Assembly: GCA_015680905.1 (NCBI GenBank)
Contig: CM027380.1
Location: forward strand, 13,286,001-13,350,000
DNA: 64,000 nucleotides
Direction of reading: 5' to 3'
DNA from: Coptis chinensis
Lineage: Eukaryota > Streptophyta > Magnoliopsida > Ranunculales > Ranunculaceae
Shown here: positions 36,286 through 48,429 of the stretch, piece after piece
How the letters are laid out: each line of letters opens with the position of its first letter
Numbering within the stretch: the first letter of the stretch is position 1
Program-made: the position numbers and the translations under genes
The notes under the pieces: model-generated
Told to the model about the DNA's origin: nothing
Databases searched by the model: none
What the model saw: only the letters and a program-made list of their open reading frames with translations

Positions 36286-38950
36286 TATGAACAATCATTG
36301 TTCATACATCAATATATTGTATGAGGTACGTTCACCTATTTGGGTATGAACAATCATTGCTTATACATCAATATAAGGTATGAACACTCATTGTTCATAA
36401 AAACGACATAAAGGGTAAAATTGGAAAATATTTATTTCAAATTCGGGCCATTTTTCCTTAAGGGTTATTTTCACTCGAAAATTAGTTTTTCGAGTTATTT
36501 TCACCCGAAATTTGTCCTCGAGAGTGATTAAAAAAAATCGCTACTTTTGAAAGTGATTTTCACTCGAAAATGGGCCTTGGGACCAATTTATTATATTTGT
36601 TAATGCTTACAAATAAACAATGGTAACGCATGTTCCACATATGGAAAGTGTTCGAGTCTACTGATGGGTGGTTATGTAACCTGAGTTGACCCTTGTGCCA
36701 AATGTGAAATGTTTGGTGTGAGCTAGATCTTGTAAACGATATTACTTATTGTTATAATATAACGAGACAATTGTGACGAGCAAAGATGACTGATCAATCT
36801 AAGAAGGTATTGCTTATCTCAGTTTGTGAAGTGATAATTCTACTTGGATTGTTTTTGAGATTTTGAGGATGTTGTCATTAAACATCGGGTGGATTTTGTT
36901 GGATGTTTTTTTCATGTGTCATCTTAATTTTGGATTATGAATTTGGAAATATATGTACTCACATTTTTCATACTTGAGTATTTTCTTTTGAACCAAATGA
37001 AATATTTGATTTGCATATAAAAAATTGCTTGCTCGTTGCAATGACAACTCCATTACCACTATTTGGTTACATCACCATGTTGAGATTCTTCATCTCTTCA
37101 ATCTATCACTACTACAGATAAGCACATTAGCCACGGTTGATAAAATGGTATATACCACTATTTTGCCAAAAACAGTGGCTAATAGGCACTTACTACGGTA
37201 AAGATGGCTGGTCTAATTTCGGTATAAGCATATACCACTAGTATTGCGAAACAGTGGTATATATTATGCCATATACCACGGAACAAGCTAATATAGTTAA
37301 GTTTTGGTTTTGATATTCGTATACCCCACCATTTTTCAAAAAAAAAGTGGCTAATATTTTGCCCAAAAGAAGTATTATGTGGATAAAGCCGACATACCAT
37401 AACCCCACTCGCTAAAAAAAAAATCATAAAAAGGGGAAAAAATCGTCTCGCACTGAAACTCACTCTTTTCAACTTCAAGATCTCTTTTCTAACTTTTATC
37501 GGTCTCTTTTCAATTAGCTAGGGTTTATCAAGTATTGATATCTCTCTCCCCAATTTTGGCTCAAAGGTATTTGGTATTCTTTTTTTCTTCCATCTATCTA
37601 TCTGGTTTCGGCTTTAATTTTTTTTTGTTTTTGCTTTGTGTTTGTTATATCGTTGGTAGATACTGATTGTTTCCACCTCTTGTTTGCATGATTTTGGATG
37701 AAAGAGATCGAAGACCATCAGGTTTCTCTCCATCCCCCTTCCCTTTTGCCTTTTTTTTTGCCAAAGTAAACATATTACTCGTATTAGGCTAGCTAGACAA
37801 AGATATAGATCGATGAACTAAAGATTCTCAATTTAAATAATTGACTAGATTAAGCAAAGAAGGAAATAGAAATCCGTCAAAGATTTATGATCAGTACTTA
37901 GTAGGCCTTAAATAGGTGCAGTGAGACAATATTTAAATTCATCTTTTCTCTTTGCCTGAGCATGCTTTTTTGTTAATTCAATTTCACTGTTTTTGTTTAA
38001 GGTATTGGGTAGTTTTCAATTAAGTGACCAATAGTTAGCACTTTTTTTTTTTGATAGTGACCAATAGTTAGTATCCAATTTCGTTGTTTAGTTAGTACCA
38101 ATAGTTAAAGCTACGTTTCAATTTCAAGGTAAAGGTACGGTTTTCAGGTTTCTCACCTCTTGTTTTTAGTTAGTACTAGGTTTTCAATTTCATTGTTTAG
38201 TAACATGGGAACTAAGCATGGCCAAAGTTAAGATTATTTGAGTATACATAGTTTGCACAAGGTAAAGGCTATTACAGATGATTCATTTATATGGACCAAC
38301 CATATCTTGTAATATTGATTAGTTTAATTTACTCCTTTTGGTGTGAGGGTTCCTATTGTAACCTTTCGATAACCCAGGTGTTTTTATGAACTATTTAATG
38401 GTGATTTTGTGATGGTCCTTATGTATCACGGGATGCGAAACGAGTTACGAGTGCAAGTGGAAAAGTTAGTAAAGCTTAACAGTTGCTAAAAATTTGATTT
38501 GCTAAATCTCTAATCTTGAGTAATTTTCTGAAACTTTTCGGTCTCAAGGTCTCTCTTCCACCATTAACGAGATTAAAAATGAAGTTTACTTGATATCGAA
38601 TTGTTCATAGGTGATCAAGTTGTTTTATGATTTTAGATAGGCCTATAAAAATAAAATAGTTTTCCTTGTTACCAAACAATTGGAAATCAAATTTTGAATC
38701 AAGTAGTTTCCATGAATGCACTTTCTTGTCGAAAGAGATATCTGCAAACCAAAAGTAGCCGCAGTGATTTTCGTTGGTGAGAATTTTGATAAAAAAAAGT
38801 TGTTTCTTGTTTTCTGTTAGTCCCGAACGAACTAAGTCTTGCCACAATGAGGGGTTAAACCCGCTTTTTCCATTTGTTCGCTAAAACAAGGCTACTTGTT
38901 GGTAGTTGCTACTACTTCTAGGTAATCCTCTACTTATATCCTTCATGCAT

Positions 38951-39122
38951 GTTTGTTTGTTTGTTTGTTTGTTTGTTTGTTTGTTTTTTTGTTTTTTTGT
39001 TTTTTGTGGGTTCTTTATCCCCTATTCTATAATTTCTATTAGATATTTCTTATTTCAGAAGAATAGAGTTAGATGTATGGTTCTTGTTTTCTGTAGTATA
39101 ATTTATTATTATTATTATTATT
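38951..39122 (+). repeat. GTTT and ATT microsatellites
   Basis: About eight GTTT units lie at 38951-38984 and an ATT run at 39104-39122, inside the CACTA element. Confidence 0.85.
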
Positions 39123-39581
39123 AGAAAATAAATATGTTGATCTCATCATGTTTATAAATTATGAGAATTTGGGCGTTTGATCTATTTGTTATGGATGCAT
39201 GAACTGTCGGTAGTTAGTGGATTGAATCACCTCTTGGTTCTTATTAGGCCCTCTACGGGCGTTTAACTTACCATTTATGACCCTTATTAAATAGATACAC
39301 TAGACTTGTCATTTTATTTTAAGTGTATCAAGAATTCATCCCTTGACACAAACACACACATATATTACCCTTTGTCATCGTATAGTGGAGCACTCAAGGC
39401 AAGTAATGCAGCTACTTTTGTTTCATTGCATAGATGTTGTTTTGGTGGTATACACGAGGTTAGAAGATCTGCAAAATTTTATTGTTGGTGTTATCATACA
39501 ATATATTACATATTCATCTTTAGTTTTAGTAATATCGACTGTTTTTTTTCTTCCTTATAGGATTCTTTTTGACAAATTTGT

Positions 39582-41288
39582 TTGGTCGGGGGATCCTTCG
39601 GTTGGGAAAGGTATTACTCTTAAATGGGAAAAGGTTTGCAAACCTCTAAAGGAAGGAGGGCTAGGGCTCAGGAAACTTCACGAGCTGAATCTATCCCTAC
39701 TCATGAAACTTGCTTGGATTTTTCTCACTGGGAAAAGTGAATGGAGCTTGTATATGCAGGCTAAATTCACCATGGTTTCAGGAGAATGGCTTTCTTATTG
39801 CAAAAGTTCCTCAGTATGGCCTGGTATTAGATGGGCCCTTAGAGAGATGTCTCCGCATCTGGGGTGGCTTGTGGGTCAGGGACAGGGAATTAGGTTGTGG
39901 TAGGAGAATTGGGCTGGAATTTCTCTAGTAGATCAGGTTCAAGGCATCAACTGGAAGCACCTCAAAGCTAAGGTATCCGACATCATTTCTGTGGGCGATT
40001 GGTCTATCCCTGATCAAGTGAAGCAAGTCTTTGCAAGAGGCGGTATTGATCTTAATTTGTTCTGACCACCTCACGGGAGAAAATGAAGATGTTAGAATCT
40101 GGAAACCTGCGAAAGATGGCAGATTCACTGTAAAAGAGGCTTTTGAGACCGTCAGGAGCAAGGAACAAGCTGTGGGGTGGCACCGTATGGTATGGAATAA
40201 ATACTTGCACCCTAAGACCGCAAGTACCGTTTGGAAGCTTATTCACAAGGCTGTCCCTACTGATGATAGGGTCAGGAAGAAAGGAATTCACGTGGTATCG
40301 AGATGTCGTCTTTGCAAACAAGAGGAGGAGACAGCCAGCCATAACCTATGGGATTGCCCTATCACTAAGGAGTTATGGGATTGGCTATTTGGAGTCCACA
40401 ATGTAAAGCCAGCCATAACTCTTCAAGGTATTCTTGTTGCCCCCTGAACTCTTATCCCAATCAGGAAAGAGTTATGGAATTCTGCAGCTACCCACCTGAT
40501 GTCTCAAATTTGGAAGACGAGGAATCGCATATTCTTCGAGGACAGGAAATTAAGCAAGTCACATATCAAAAATGAAGTCATAAAGGGAGTTTCGGCTTCG
40601 GGTAAGGTAGCTTCAGGTTACATGTTCAATATTCTAGAGGACTTAGCCGTGCTGCATGCCTTCAAAATTAAGGGGAGACCGCGTCCAAGCCGCATACAAG
40701 AGGTAAGTTGGATTCCTCTAGAATTGGGTACTATGAAAGTGAACATCGATGGCTCCTCCATTAGGAATCCAGGGATTGGTGGCGCGGGCATTGTCTTTCG
40801 GAACCATGAGGCCCAAGTACTAGGAGTTCAAGCCTACGGTCTGGGGGTTACCACCAATTTTGAAGTAGCAAACCTTTCAGTTCAAGCGGAAGTAGCAATT
40901 GGCAAAGGATGGCTACACTTATGGATTGAGAGCGATTCAGTAGCAGCGATTAAGGTGTTCAATGGAGGCAACATGCCATGGTTTCTTAAAGCTCGTTGGG
41001 TTAGAGCAACACAAAAGCTTGTGCACTAGCACTTGTCCCATACCTTCAGGGAGGCCAACTTTGGCGCCGATGCTGTTGCAAAGAGAGGATCTTCTCTGAT
41101 CCAGGATGAGACTCTTTGGAGCTCGACCAGACTGAGTTACATCAAGGCCATCGAAAACCCATATAGGCCTTATTACCGGTTTAGCTAGGCTGGATGCATT
41201 AACTTAGTATCTCTCTAGCTGTATTCCTTCTCTCGATGTAACATTCTTTTTATAAGTAATAAAATATCCCTACTTGCATGCAAAAAAA
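39582..41288 (+). mobile_element. 5'-truncated LINE (L1 type) with 12-bp duplication
   Basis: The element starts inside the reverse-transcriptase C-terminal region (GGLGLRKLHELNLSLLMKL at about 39655) and ends in AATAAAATATCC and a short A run (41282-41288). The perfect 12-bp duplication TGACAAATTTGT lies at 39570-39581 and 41289-41300. Severe 5' truncation, an A tail and a duplication of this size are typical of LINE insertion. Frames are broken in several places. Confidence 0.85.
39590..41190 (+). pseudogene. LINE ORF2 C-terminus: zf-RVT and RNase H
   Basis: After the reverse-transcriptase tail, a zf-RVT domain (about 40085-40440) is seen with FTVKEAFETVRS, VWKLIHKAVPTDDRVRKKGI and CRLCKQEEETASHNLWDCP, the Cys/His zinc-binding pattern. 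An RNase H domain (about 40730-41130) has MKVNIDGSSIRNPG, IESDSVAAIK and, after a TAG at 41027-41029, REANFGADAVAKRG, which supply the Asp residues of the family. Plant L1-type LINEs have this order. The stop near 39902, another near 40445 and frame changes show that it is dead. Confidence 0.85.
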
Positions 41289-42552
41289 TGACAAATTTGT
41301 GAGTTGTCATGATGTTGTCGGATTTGTAAACCCTTTATCCTTCACAGGAGCTAATGGGCATGAGAATTATTGTAGAGAGCTTGTAGAATACAAGTGGAAA
41401 GAGAGTTTTTATTATCCCCTTTACAATCCAAGGTATGTATATCGTCTGATGTTTTTCTTACTACCCATGTTGTTTAGTCCTTTTAATTGGAATGCATATT
41501 GGAGTTTTAGTGTCTAATATCTATTTTTAACTATCCATGCCCGATCAATCTTCTTGCAATGGACATTAAGTTTTGATTGTCATTAATTTATTGCGGATGA
41601 CTTTTAATTGGTTGAATTTGATGCATCATCTACCATCTAATAATGACTCACGTGTGTATGTATATGAAATAATTCGTTACATGCTCAAAGATATTACATT
41701 ACCTCTTGATTACTTAAAAATAATGACTTTTTCTATTACTCTTCATTATTTAGATATTACATTACCTCTTGATATTTGATCATGTAGATGACAAATTTAA
41801 CCCTCAAAGATACATACACAGATGATGTTCGACTTCAAATTGTTAAGTTCATCCAGCATAATGGAGCGTTCGAGCCAGCCACTTCTTATCTAGGTTTCGA
41901 CCTATTCCAGTTAAGGTTTGATGTTTTGGTCTCACCATTATTTTGATGTTTTAGATGGAACAAGAAGATTGCTCTTTTGATTGATGGAACAAAGTTAGTC
42001 ATTATTTTGATGTTTCAGATGGATTGGATGGTTCTTTGTGATTGATGACTCGAAAAGTTATAAAATTCTTTTAGCATTTCAATCTTGCGTGTTGGATGTC
42101 TAAAGTTATTTCTTTTGTTTGTTGCATGGATGAATTATTTACATTGAGCAATGTGTTTTTAAATCTAGTGTGGATATGGTGAAAATGGGCAAGTTGCAGG
42201 TTCAATGAATAGGATGAATGAATATGGTGGAAATCGAATAATTAGGGGCTATTTTCTCTTTTAAAAAAAAATAACTATAGACCACGGTTTGAATCGGACA
42301 GTGGTAAATATCATCACTATTTCCCACGGTTTCAATATCAAGTAGACCAAACCGTATAAACTATTAACCATGGTTTTAGCATTAAAATACCACAGTTATA
42401 TAACGAACCGTGGTAAATACAAGGTACTTATTGCCACGGTTTTATTAGAAGTATTTGTCACGGTGGTTGTTACCACGGTTTTAAAACAGTGGTTAAAACC
42501 CTTTTACCACTGTATATAATAGTGATATATGAGATTTTCTGTAGTAGTGTAT

Positions 42553-44824
42553 ATAATCACCAACAAAACCTTGAGTACGAACATTTTTATTCTCCCTCTA
42601 CAATTCTACATACACATACATGATAATGCACTAACAATCCATCGCTCTCTTTCCTTAGATCGTATGACAATTTCCAATATGATGAAATTTGACCAAATTA
42701 TATTGCTAATATGATGCAATTGATATGTTAAAATAAGTGTAATAATAAAATCAATGAATGTATAAATACTAATATAATCACATATTTGAAAGAAAACCTA
42801 CTGGCTGTAATGATAAACCTATATACCACGCCACCACCACAAAATAATTATTAGGCTGAAGAGCCTCAATCATCTTTGGTTTCGGATGCAATGAGAAGGC
42901 AAGATCCACCTTCATGAGCCTCCAAACTTCTATTGGTAAGGGATTAGTCGGTGAATCTTTCTATTAGACACCTTATAAGAACATAACATAATGCTAATTC
43001 ATTGATGATGACTCGGCCTGTTCACTTGTTAACTCAGTTTCATGCTAGGTTATAATTGGACGAGAATTTTATGAGGAAGGAAGAATCAATGGAAAGTAAA
43101 GAGTTCTCACTGAACGGGATAAACCCCAATTGAAAAGTATCTCGATACAAATCATATTAAAATGAATACTACATCTAAACACAAATCATTATGTTCAAAA
43201 TTTAATTTTGACATAGCCTTCTTTGTATTTTTAACGTTTTTTACGTGTGAAACCTTGTCATAATGCATTCTCAGCTAAATCCAATCATTTTCCAATAAAT
43301 CCAACAAAAGCAAAGAAACCATAAGAGCTTACCATACAATCTATCGAGTGTGGTACCTTCATGTACTCAAATAAGTCAACCTCCATAGATTACATAAAAG
43401 AAGATCACATTGTTCTATTACATATAGAAACTACACGAAAGGCTGTAGTGCTATACGTAGCGGCAATCTGTTCCACTATTAGATGTATACGATATAAAGA
43501 ATATAAAGAACATAATATACCAAAATCCATTCATAAAACATGATTCAAATGGATAAATTTTATTTCTTATTAAATTAAATCATATACAAACGCATTCCCC
43601 TCGCATTTAACTAATTAACATGTGAAGGTAAAAGATACACACTAAGCGAGTTCATCTTCTGTATCATCTTACTCAAGGTAGTCCTGGAATTCACAAATTA
43701 ATAAAGAAAGATTAGTGCAGTAAAAAATGTGGAAAAACACAAATATATGCAAATGCCAACTTTAAAGTTAAAGTGTAGCAAATATATGAAAATTTTAAAT
43801 TCTTGGATAATGAGCTTAGCACATTTTTAAAACACAAGTAAAATTCAAGTTCATGCAAACACCAAAAGAGAATTGAAGTAAAAAACCAAACCAGTTATTC
43901 CACTAGCAACAAACTCAACCATACTAACATGCAGTTTTAATTTCATCAGACATGCGTGATCTTATCGCGGCTTAAACAGTGAAGAACTACAAATGGTTGA
44001 GAATGGTAACAAAGAAATACTTGGGAACTAAAATTCAAAACCCATGGTCAGTGTGCATTTTAAGTTGTACGTATATCTATAAAAACTATATATAAAAAAT
44101 GTGTCACTACTTAGCAGCAGTCTTAATAGTTAATACAAATTGTCCACCCTCAAACTTATCCACAAATAGTTTCAAACCTCCCATTAGTTAGTTTCAAACT
44201 TATCCACAAAAAAAATTTCATAATAACCTGTACAATGTAACAAAAACTCTTCAAAGTGTCCCAAAGATTGTAGTGTGAAGCACCATTGACTAGATAAACA
44301 GGTAGAAATGAACAAGCACATAAACAACATTGACTAAATAAATGGAGAACAAAGAGGAGCAAATAAAATTTTGAAGCTTACCTATACTAACACCATTTAT
44401 TGTCTACCAAACCTTTCACTACAAATACACCAACATATATGGTCAATATATGGACTAATAGAAATTCAAGGACTTTCGTCAAAAAAAAAAAAATTACAAC
44501 TCTTTTGGATATTCTAACCCTTGTTCCTTTTTGACAATGTGTTAGTTAAAATTATCAATAATACTCCCTAGCTCACAATAATTACTGACTTGAAGGTACA
44601 AGGGCACCACCATTACATGAGCACTATCTCAGATGACTATAGCATTGAACTTTCTACAATATAATGGCATAGCCAAGACTCAGATATGAACTTCCACTTT
44701 ACTTCGAGATTATTGATAACTTTTGAATGAATGCAAACTGAAAAAATAAGTAAAAGGTAAAATTAATATCCACTATTAAATTTTATGAATTCAAACTTAG
44801 TTATCAAGTACACTTACCCTGCAT
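42553..44824. other. AT-rich intergenic stretch
   Basis: No coding pattern is seen on either strand. The stretch has many A-runs and short ORFs without motifs. The left terminus of the CACTA element whose end lies at 48282 would be expected here or before, but I could not find it. Confidence 0.4.
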
Positions 44825-45517
44825 TTAGTTGTCATATTCTACCACACCAGTAATGAATTCAATAACCCGATTTTGTATTTCATAACCAACTAGCGCACCT
44901 ACACCAGCACTTGCAACAGCACACAAGATGTTTGCTCCGGCACCCTTGAAGAGAGACTTGACCCCTTCATTCTTGATAATATGTGAGAATGCATCGAAAG
45001 AGCTCTAATACTTAAGAACTTCTTCTGAGGTCATCATCCTCCTCCTTCGCACAGTATCAATTGGGTAGGACACATGCCATGCTCCTATTGTGATTCCCCA
45101 TCCCAACTAAAAACTTGCTGGAAAAATATCCTGTGATTACCAAACCTAAGAAGCAAACAATGAGTAATTGCCATAAACAACTGATTTTAACGAATCGTAC
45201 AGTCAAAAGTACGTACCACGGTACACGATAATCCCAATACAGGAGATGCCAAACCCACAATAAAGTCCTGCAATGCCATCAGATTTGAGGGTCTTCCTGT
45301 AAAACATCTATTAGACCGTTGAACTACCTTTCACCACCCTTTTAAGCAGCCTTAGTGTCATTGACTGGATGTGTTCGAGCATAATCCAATGGATAGACAA
45401 ATAGAAGAGATGAAGCACCAGCTGCACCTCCTGATGCCACGTTACCAGCAAACCATTTCCAGTAGCCATCTCTATCTTTCTTGAAGTTGAATAGTCTTTT
45501 AAAGTAAAATTTAAGGC
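44825..45517 (-). pseudogene. ADP/ATP carrier (adenine nucleotide translocator) pseudogene
   Basis: The minus strand from 45517 reads [50 protein letters not shown] and then [23 protein letters not shown] and FKGAGANIL. These are unmistakable parts of mitochondrial ADP/ATP carriers: PxD signatures and the nucleotide-binding RRRMMM motif, here changed to RRRRMM. Working carriers exchange ADP and ATP across the inner mitochondrial membrane. This copy lacks its first third, has TAG stops (including one where KYKSS should stand), frameshifts and a small insertion. The two former exons are almost directly joined near 45130-45145. It may have been picked up by the neighbouring CACTA element. Confidence 0.85.
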
Positions 45518-45644
45518 CTGGTAATATACATTCAGGGTTAAATATTTAAAAGAAAACCTCGAAAATGCTTAAATAATTTGAAACTCCAAACCATATAGTT
45601 TTCACTACAAACTTCTGAGAGGACACTGAATTAAAATAGTTTAC

Positions 45645-45732
45645 CTTGGAAGGCTATTTGGGAAAAGCAAAGTTGTAATCGGGTTATGATGAAACTCCAG
45701 CCCATATCTCTTCATTTGGAGTGCCCATAATT
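45645..45732 (-). pseudogene. CDKA-type cyclin-dependent kinase exon fragment
   Basis: On the minus strand this exon, bordered by TTCCAAG and GTAAAC, reads RIMGTPNEEIWAGVSS, a stop, PDYNFAFPK, a stop and PSK. 'GTPNEE.W.GV..LPDY...FPKW' is the conserved segment after the T-loop region of plant CDKA (cdc2) kinases. Two substitutions turn conserved codons (Leu and Trp positions) into stops. No other kinase exon is found nearby. It lies next to the carrier pseudogene on the same strand, which suggests joint capture. Confidence 0.7.
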
Positions 45733-47008
45733 CTTGGAAGAGAAAACCATAATAAGTAGAAGGTAAGTACAATAGATATTACATAATATAAAGAAGCTAA
45801 ACGGTAATTAACTACAACACCTAAAAAATCTTGAACAATGATAAGGCGATAAAAACACACAAGAATTTAACTTTAAACATCCTTTTAATTAGGGATAGCC
45901 TTTCTCTCCTTTCCATTTGCCAAATAAAATTTCATTCAGTAGATAACAATCACTTGACTGAATTTTGTATATAAAACCCAAGAACATTGAACTAGTTTTC
46001 ACCCAATTCTTTTACTCTCAGTTCCATTAGCGCCTACTTTTGATTCAAGAGAAACTATGAGAATCATAAAAGATTAAGAACATAACTAAGGTTTGTGTAA
46101 CCAGAAAATGGCAGGCAAGTTAGAACGATACATACTAAAAGTTGTCTAAAAGCTCAAAAACTATGAGATTACACTCCTGATGACAAGTCAATACAATTTT
46201 ATGAAAAATAACTCACTAGAAACCGATGATAAACATAAACAAATCATTACATAAACACCCATTCTTTTTCCTATACTTGTTTGTTAAGAATTTGAGATGT
46301 AAATGTTAAACTTACTCAATCTTGGGATAAGTAAGTTAAGCTACAAATTCATTTCACAAAAAAGCGAAAAACAGACCATGTGAAACTTCCATACTCATCT
46401 AACACTATGTGATTTTCAAACCATATAAACAAACAATCACAAATATCAAAAGTGCGTCACTTAGAGAATTTCATAATATAGAAGCCATAGTCGTAACATC
46501 CTATACAATAAACAACCAATAAACTTCATATTTATGAAATCCATATAGAGGGTGAAACAATTCCAAAACTACATGGGTCTTACCCTTTTTCCATTATCCA
46601 AATATCTCTCTTATACTCTTATATTCTTACAAGATTTAATTTCTATCAATCATGGGGCAAATTAACTCTATAAAAAAACTTGGAAACCATTTACCAACCT
46701 TTCCCTTTCAGCTATTCCTTCGAATTGTTCAAGAGGTTGGAACCACAGCTTTAAATTCAACCTGAGCTTCTCCTTTGCTTTCGCTTTCCTTGTCCTCCCG
46801 GCCAGATCTGGGTTTTAGCTTAACGTTTCACTTGCATGCAACTCAATGACAGTTTCCACATGACCGGGATTGGATGGCGATCGGTACCCTGATTGCAGAT
46901 AACAGTTGATTGTAAACATTCAATAAATTTAAATTCTAAACTACCCAACTTTAAGATTATGAAACTAGAAATTCAACTTCGAACAATTAGCAAAAAACGT
47001 AGCATTAC

Positions 47009-47400
47009 CTGCTTATAATCAACGATAGGTGGTTCCAAAGTGTCCAGTTGCTTTGATCTTGGAAGGAGCTTTATCTTAGGCCGTTTGACTACTTCTGCAA
47101 GTATCGCAGGTTGCATTTGTGACCCACCCAATTTACATTCAACAGAAGCTGGACGAATCACCTTGCGGTTGAATGATAAATTTGGCTCTTTAGCTTCAGT
47201 GTATAGTACATTTGGGGCATCACCCCTTCTTGATAATACACATTCCCCAACGCTCAAATTTTCATCCTCAACTACCCCGACCCTTCTCCTCATACCTCCC
47301 CCTCATTCCATTAAAATCAACCCTCTCATTCTCCACTCCACTAAACGAATTCGACCGAAAATCAGTATCATCCGAGAGCCTAATAACTTCAACACCAGTG
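47009..47400 (-). pseudogene. Unrecognised captured coding fragment
   Basis: The minus-strand frame 47293-47009 is open and ends at a donor (GATTATAAGCAG, then GTAATG). It includes EAKEPNLSFNRKVIRPASVE and KRPKIKLLPRSKQLD. Upstream, a different frame reads VIRLSDDTDFRSNSFSG, so a frameshift lies near 47290. Basic 'RPK(I/L)KLLPRS' motifs occur in plant RNA-binding or translation-factor-like proteins, but I cannot name the gene. Like the CDKA and carrier pieces, it is on the minus strand. Confidence 0.4.
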
Positions 47401-47929
47401 ATTTACAAACCATATAAACAAACATTCACAAACTATAGCTATATTCACAAATTATATTCTACCCAATCTAGAGTTAATGCAAAACTAGGTAAAAAAAATT
47501 GACTTTATCAAACAACCTCATGCTTAGAATGAGAAACCCACAGAAATCCAAATAAGGAAAAAAAAAACACGAACCTTGATGTGAGAATGCACACAAAACC
47601 TGTTCACATCAATTTTAAAAATATAATGAATAAAGTTACTTCATTTGAGCTTAATAGCTAAACCCATAGAAAAAACATATTATCTTTAAAATCAAAATTG
47701 AGAATGAGCTAGAGTGGAAAGAGATACATGAGTTAAAAGAAGAAAAATTACCTTTGATTAATGGCGTTGAAAAGAGAGACACAATTTGGAGAGAATATAT
47801 GCGTTGAATTTCCTGAAAAAGAGCAAAAATTTGGGAGTGAGATATTTTTAAGAGAAAATTAGTTTAAGGAGTGAGCTGAGGGATCGGAGATGACCTTGCC
47901 TCCCTCTTGCTGCAGTTGTGTGAGTGACC

Positions 47930-48282
47930 TAAAAATTTTAGACTACGTAATTTTCTTTTGGGGGAACTAAAACATTTTTGGCACTGGTGAGAGTTTTCCA
48001 GGGTCCATTTCGGACCGACGGTTGCCAAATCTCAGAAACAATCGGCATACAAGAAATATCCGTCAAAGGTGTACAACAGTTATTAACCATCAGATATATC
48101 GATGGCCTAAAACAGTGGGATGTCTGTCGAGTAAGAATATTTTTTAACAAAATGGAAAATAACTAATCCGACGGGCATTTTTTGGAGGCCAACTAGCTAG
48201 AACTGTCAGAAACAATCAACAGATAATAGCCGTCGGCGTACCTCTATTAGGTCTGTCGAGTAAACTCAAATTTTTGGTAGTG
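47930..48282 (-). mobile_element. CACTA terminus with subterminal repeats
   Basis: The minus strand from 48282 begins CACTACCAAAAATTTGAG. Subterminal motifs include GTCTGTCGAGTAA (twice, near 48122 and 48250) and CAGAAACAATC (twice). The host triplet beyond the end is AAT (48283-48285). Fragments of at least three genes lie further along the minus strand, so the element may be of the gene-capturing (Pack) kind. The other terminus was not found, so extent is unknown. Confidence 0.55.
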
Positions 48283-48332
48283 AATGACATTATAATATAT
48301 GTTTTAATCACAAAATACTTATGTGTGCGTAC

Positions 48333-48429
48333 CTTAAGTGGATGAGATTTGTAAAGAAGGCTTTGGAAACTACAAACACTCCATCCTCAAACTCTTTGGC
48401 CTTCGCCAGTTCAGCTACACTCTCCTTCA
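48333..48429 (-). pseudogene. Isolated minus-strand exon
   Basis: Between acceptor AATACAG and donor GTACGC, 32 codons stay open and include VKESVAELAKAKEFEDGVF and SKAFFTNLIHL. The borders are good and the composition is protein-like. It lies just outside the CACTA end, so it may be an exon of the host gene into whose intron the element inserted. The family is not recognised. Confidence 0.4.

Larger units (their letters stand above)
35433..36575 (+). repeat. Palindrome-array element, copy 2
   Basis: The left flank (ACGGCTCGGGTAGATGAAAG, then CCCTGGTACGAAATAATAAA) and the right flank (ACGACATAAAGGGTAAAATT) match copy 1 at 9743-14880. The array (about 35510-36390) holds about 15 palindromes near ATGAACAATCATTGTTCAT. 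It is interrupted by a TA-flanked MITE (35968-36285) and holds a large perfect inverted repeat (35707-35869). This copy lacks the CACTA element found in copy 1 and so shows the empty target site. Confidence 0.8.
39561..41432 (+). pseudogene. CACTA-internal exon split by the LINE
   Basis: The acceptor CCTTATAG precedes an exon that starts at 39561, is cut at the 12-bp duplication (39570-39581), and resumes at 41301-41432, before donor GTATGT. Leaving out the inserted LINE, the frame stays open. The second part contains NPLSFTGANGHENYC and VEYKWKESFYYPLYNP. A further frame at 41788-41915 (MTNLTLKDTYTDDVRLQIVK) may be the next exon. I do not recognise the protein. It is probably a gene carried by the CACTA element. 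Confidence 0.5.
37107..42549 (+). mobile_element. Complete CACTA element containing a LINE
   Basis: The left end is CACTACTACAGATAAGCACA. The reverse complement of the right end is CACTACTACAGAAAATCTCA. The target duplication is TAT (37104-37106 and 42550-42552). Subterminal ACCACGGTTT-type repeats fill 37125-37270 and 42275-42510. Without the LINE (39582-41288 plus its 12-bp duplication) it is about 3.7 kb. A leader-like region with intron donor lies at 37440-37570, and at least two exons of its own gene are visible. No catalytic transposase core was seen. Confidence 0.9.

Noticed and set aside
36600-37106. Gene between the second palindrome element and the CACTA element
   Set aside because: Only AT-rich sequence with no open frame of note. 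I see nothing in it.
47040-47417. 125-codon plus-strand ORF
   Set aside because: It is antisense to a better minus-strand frame that ends at a splice donor.
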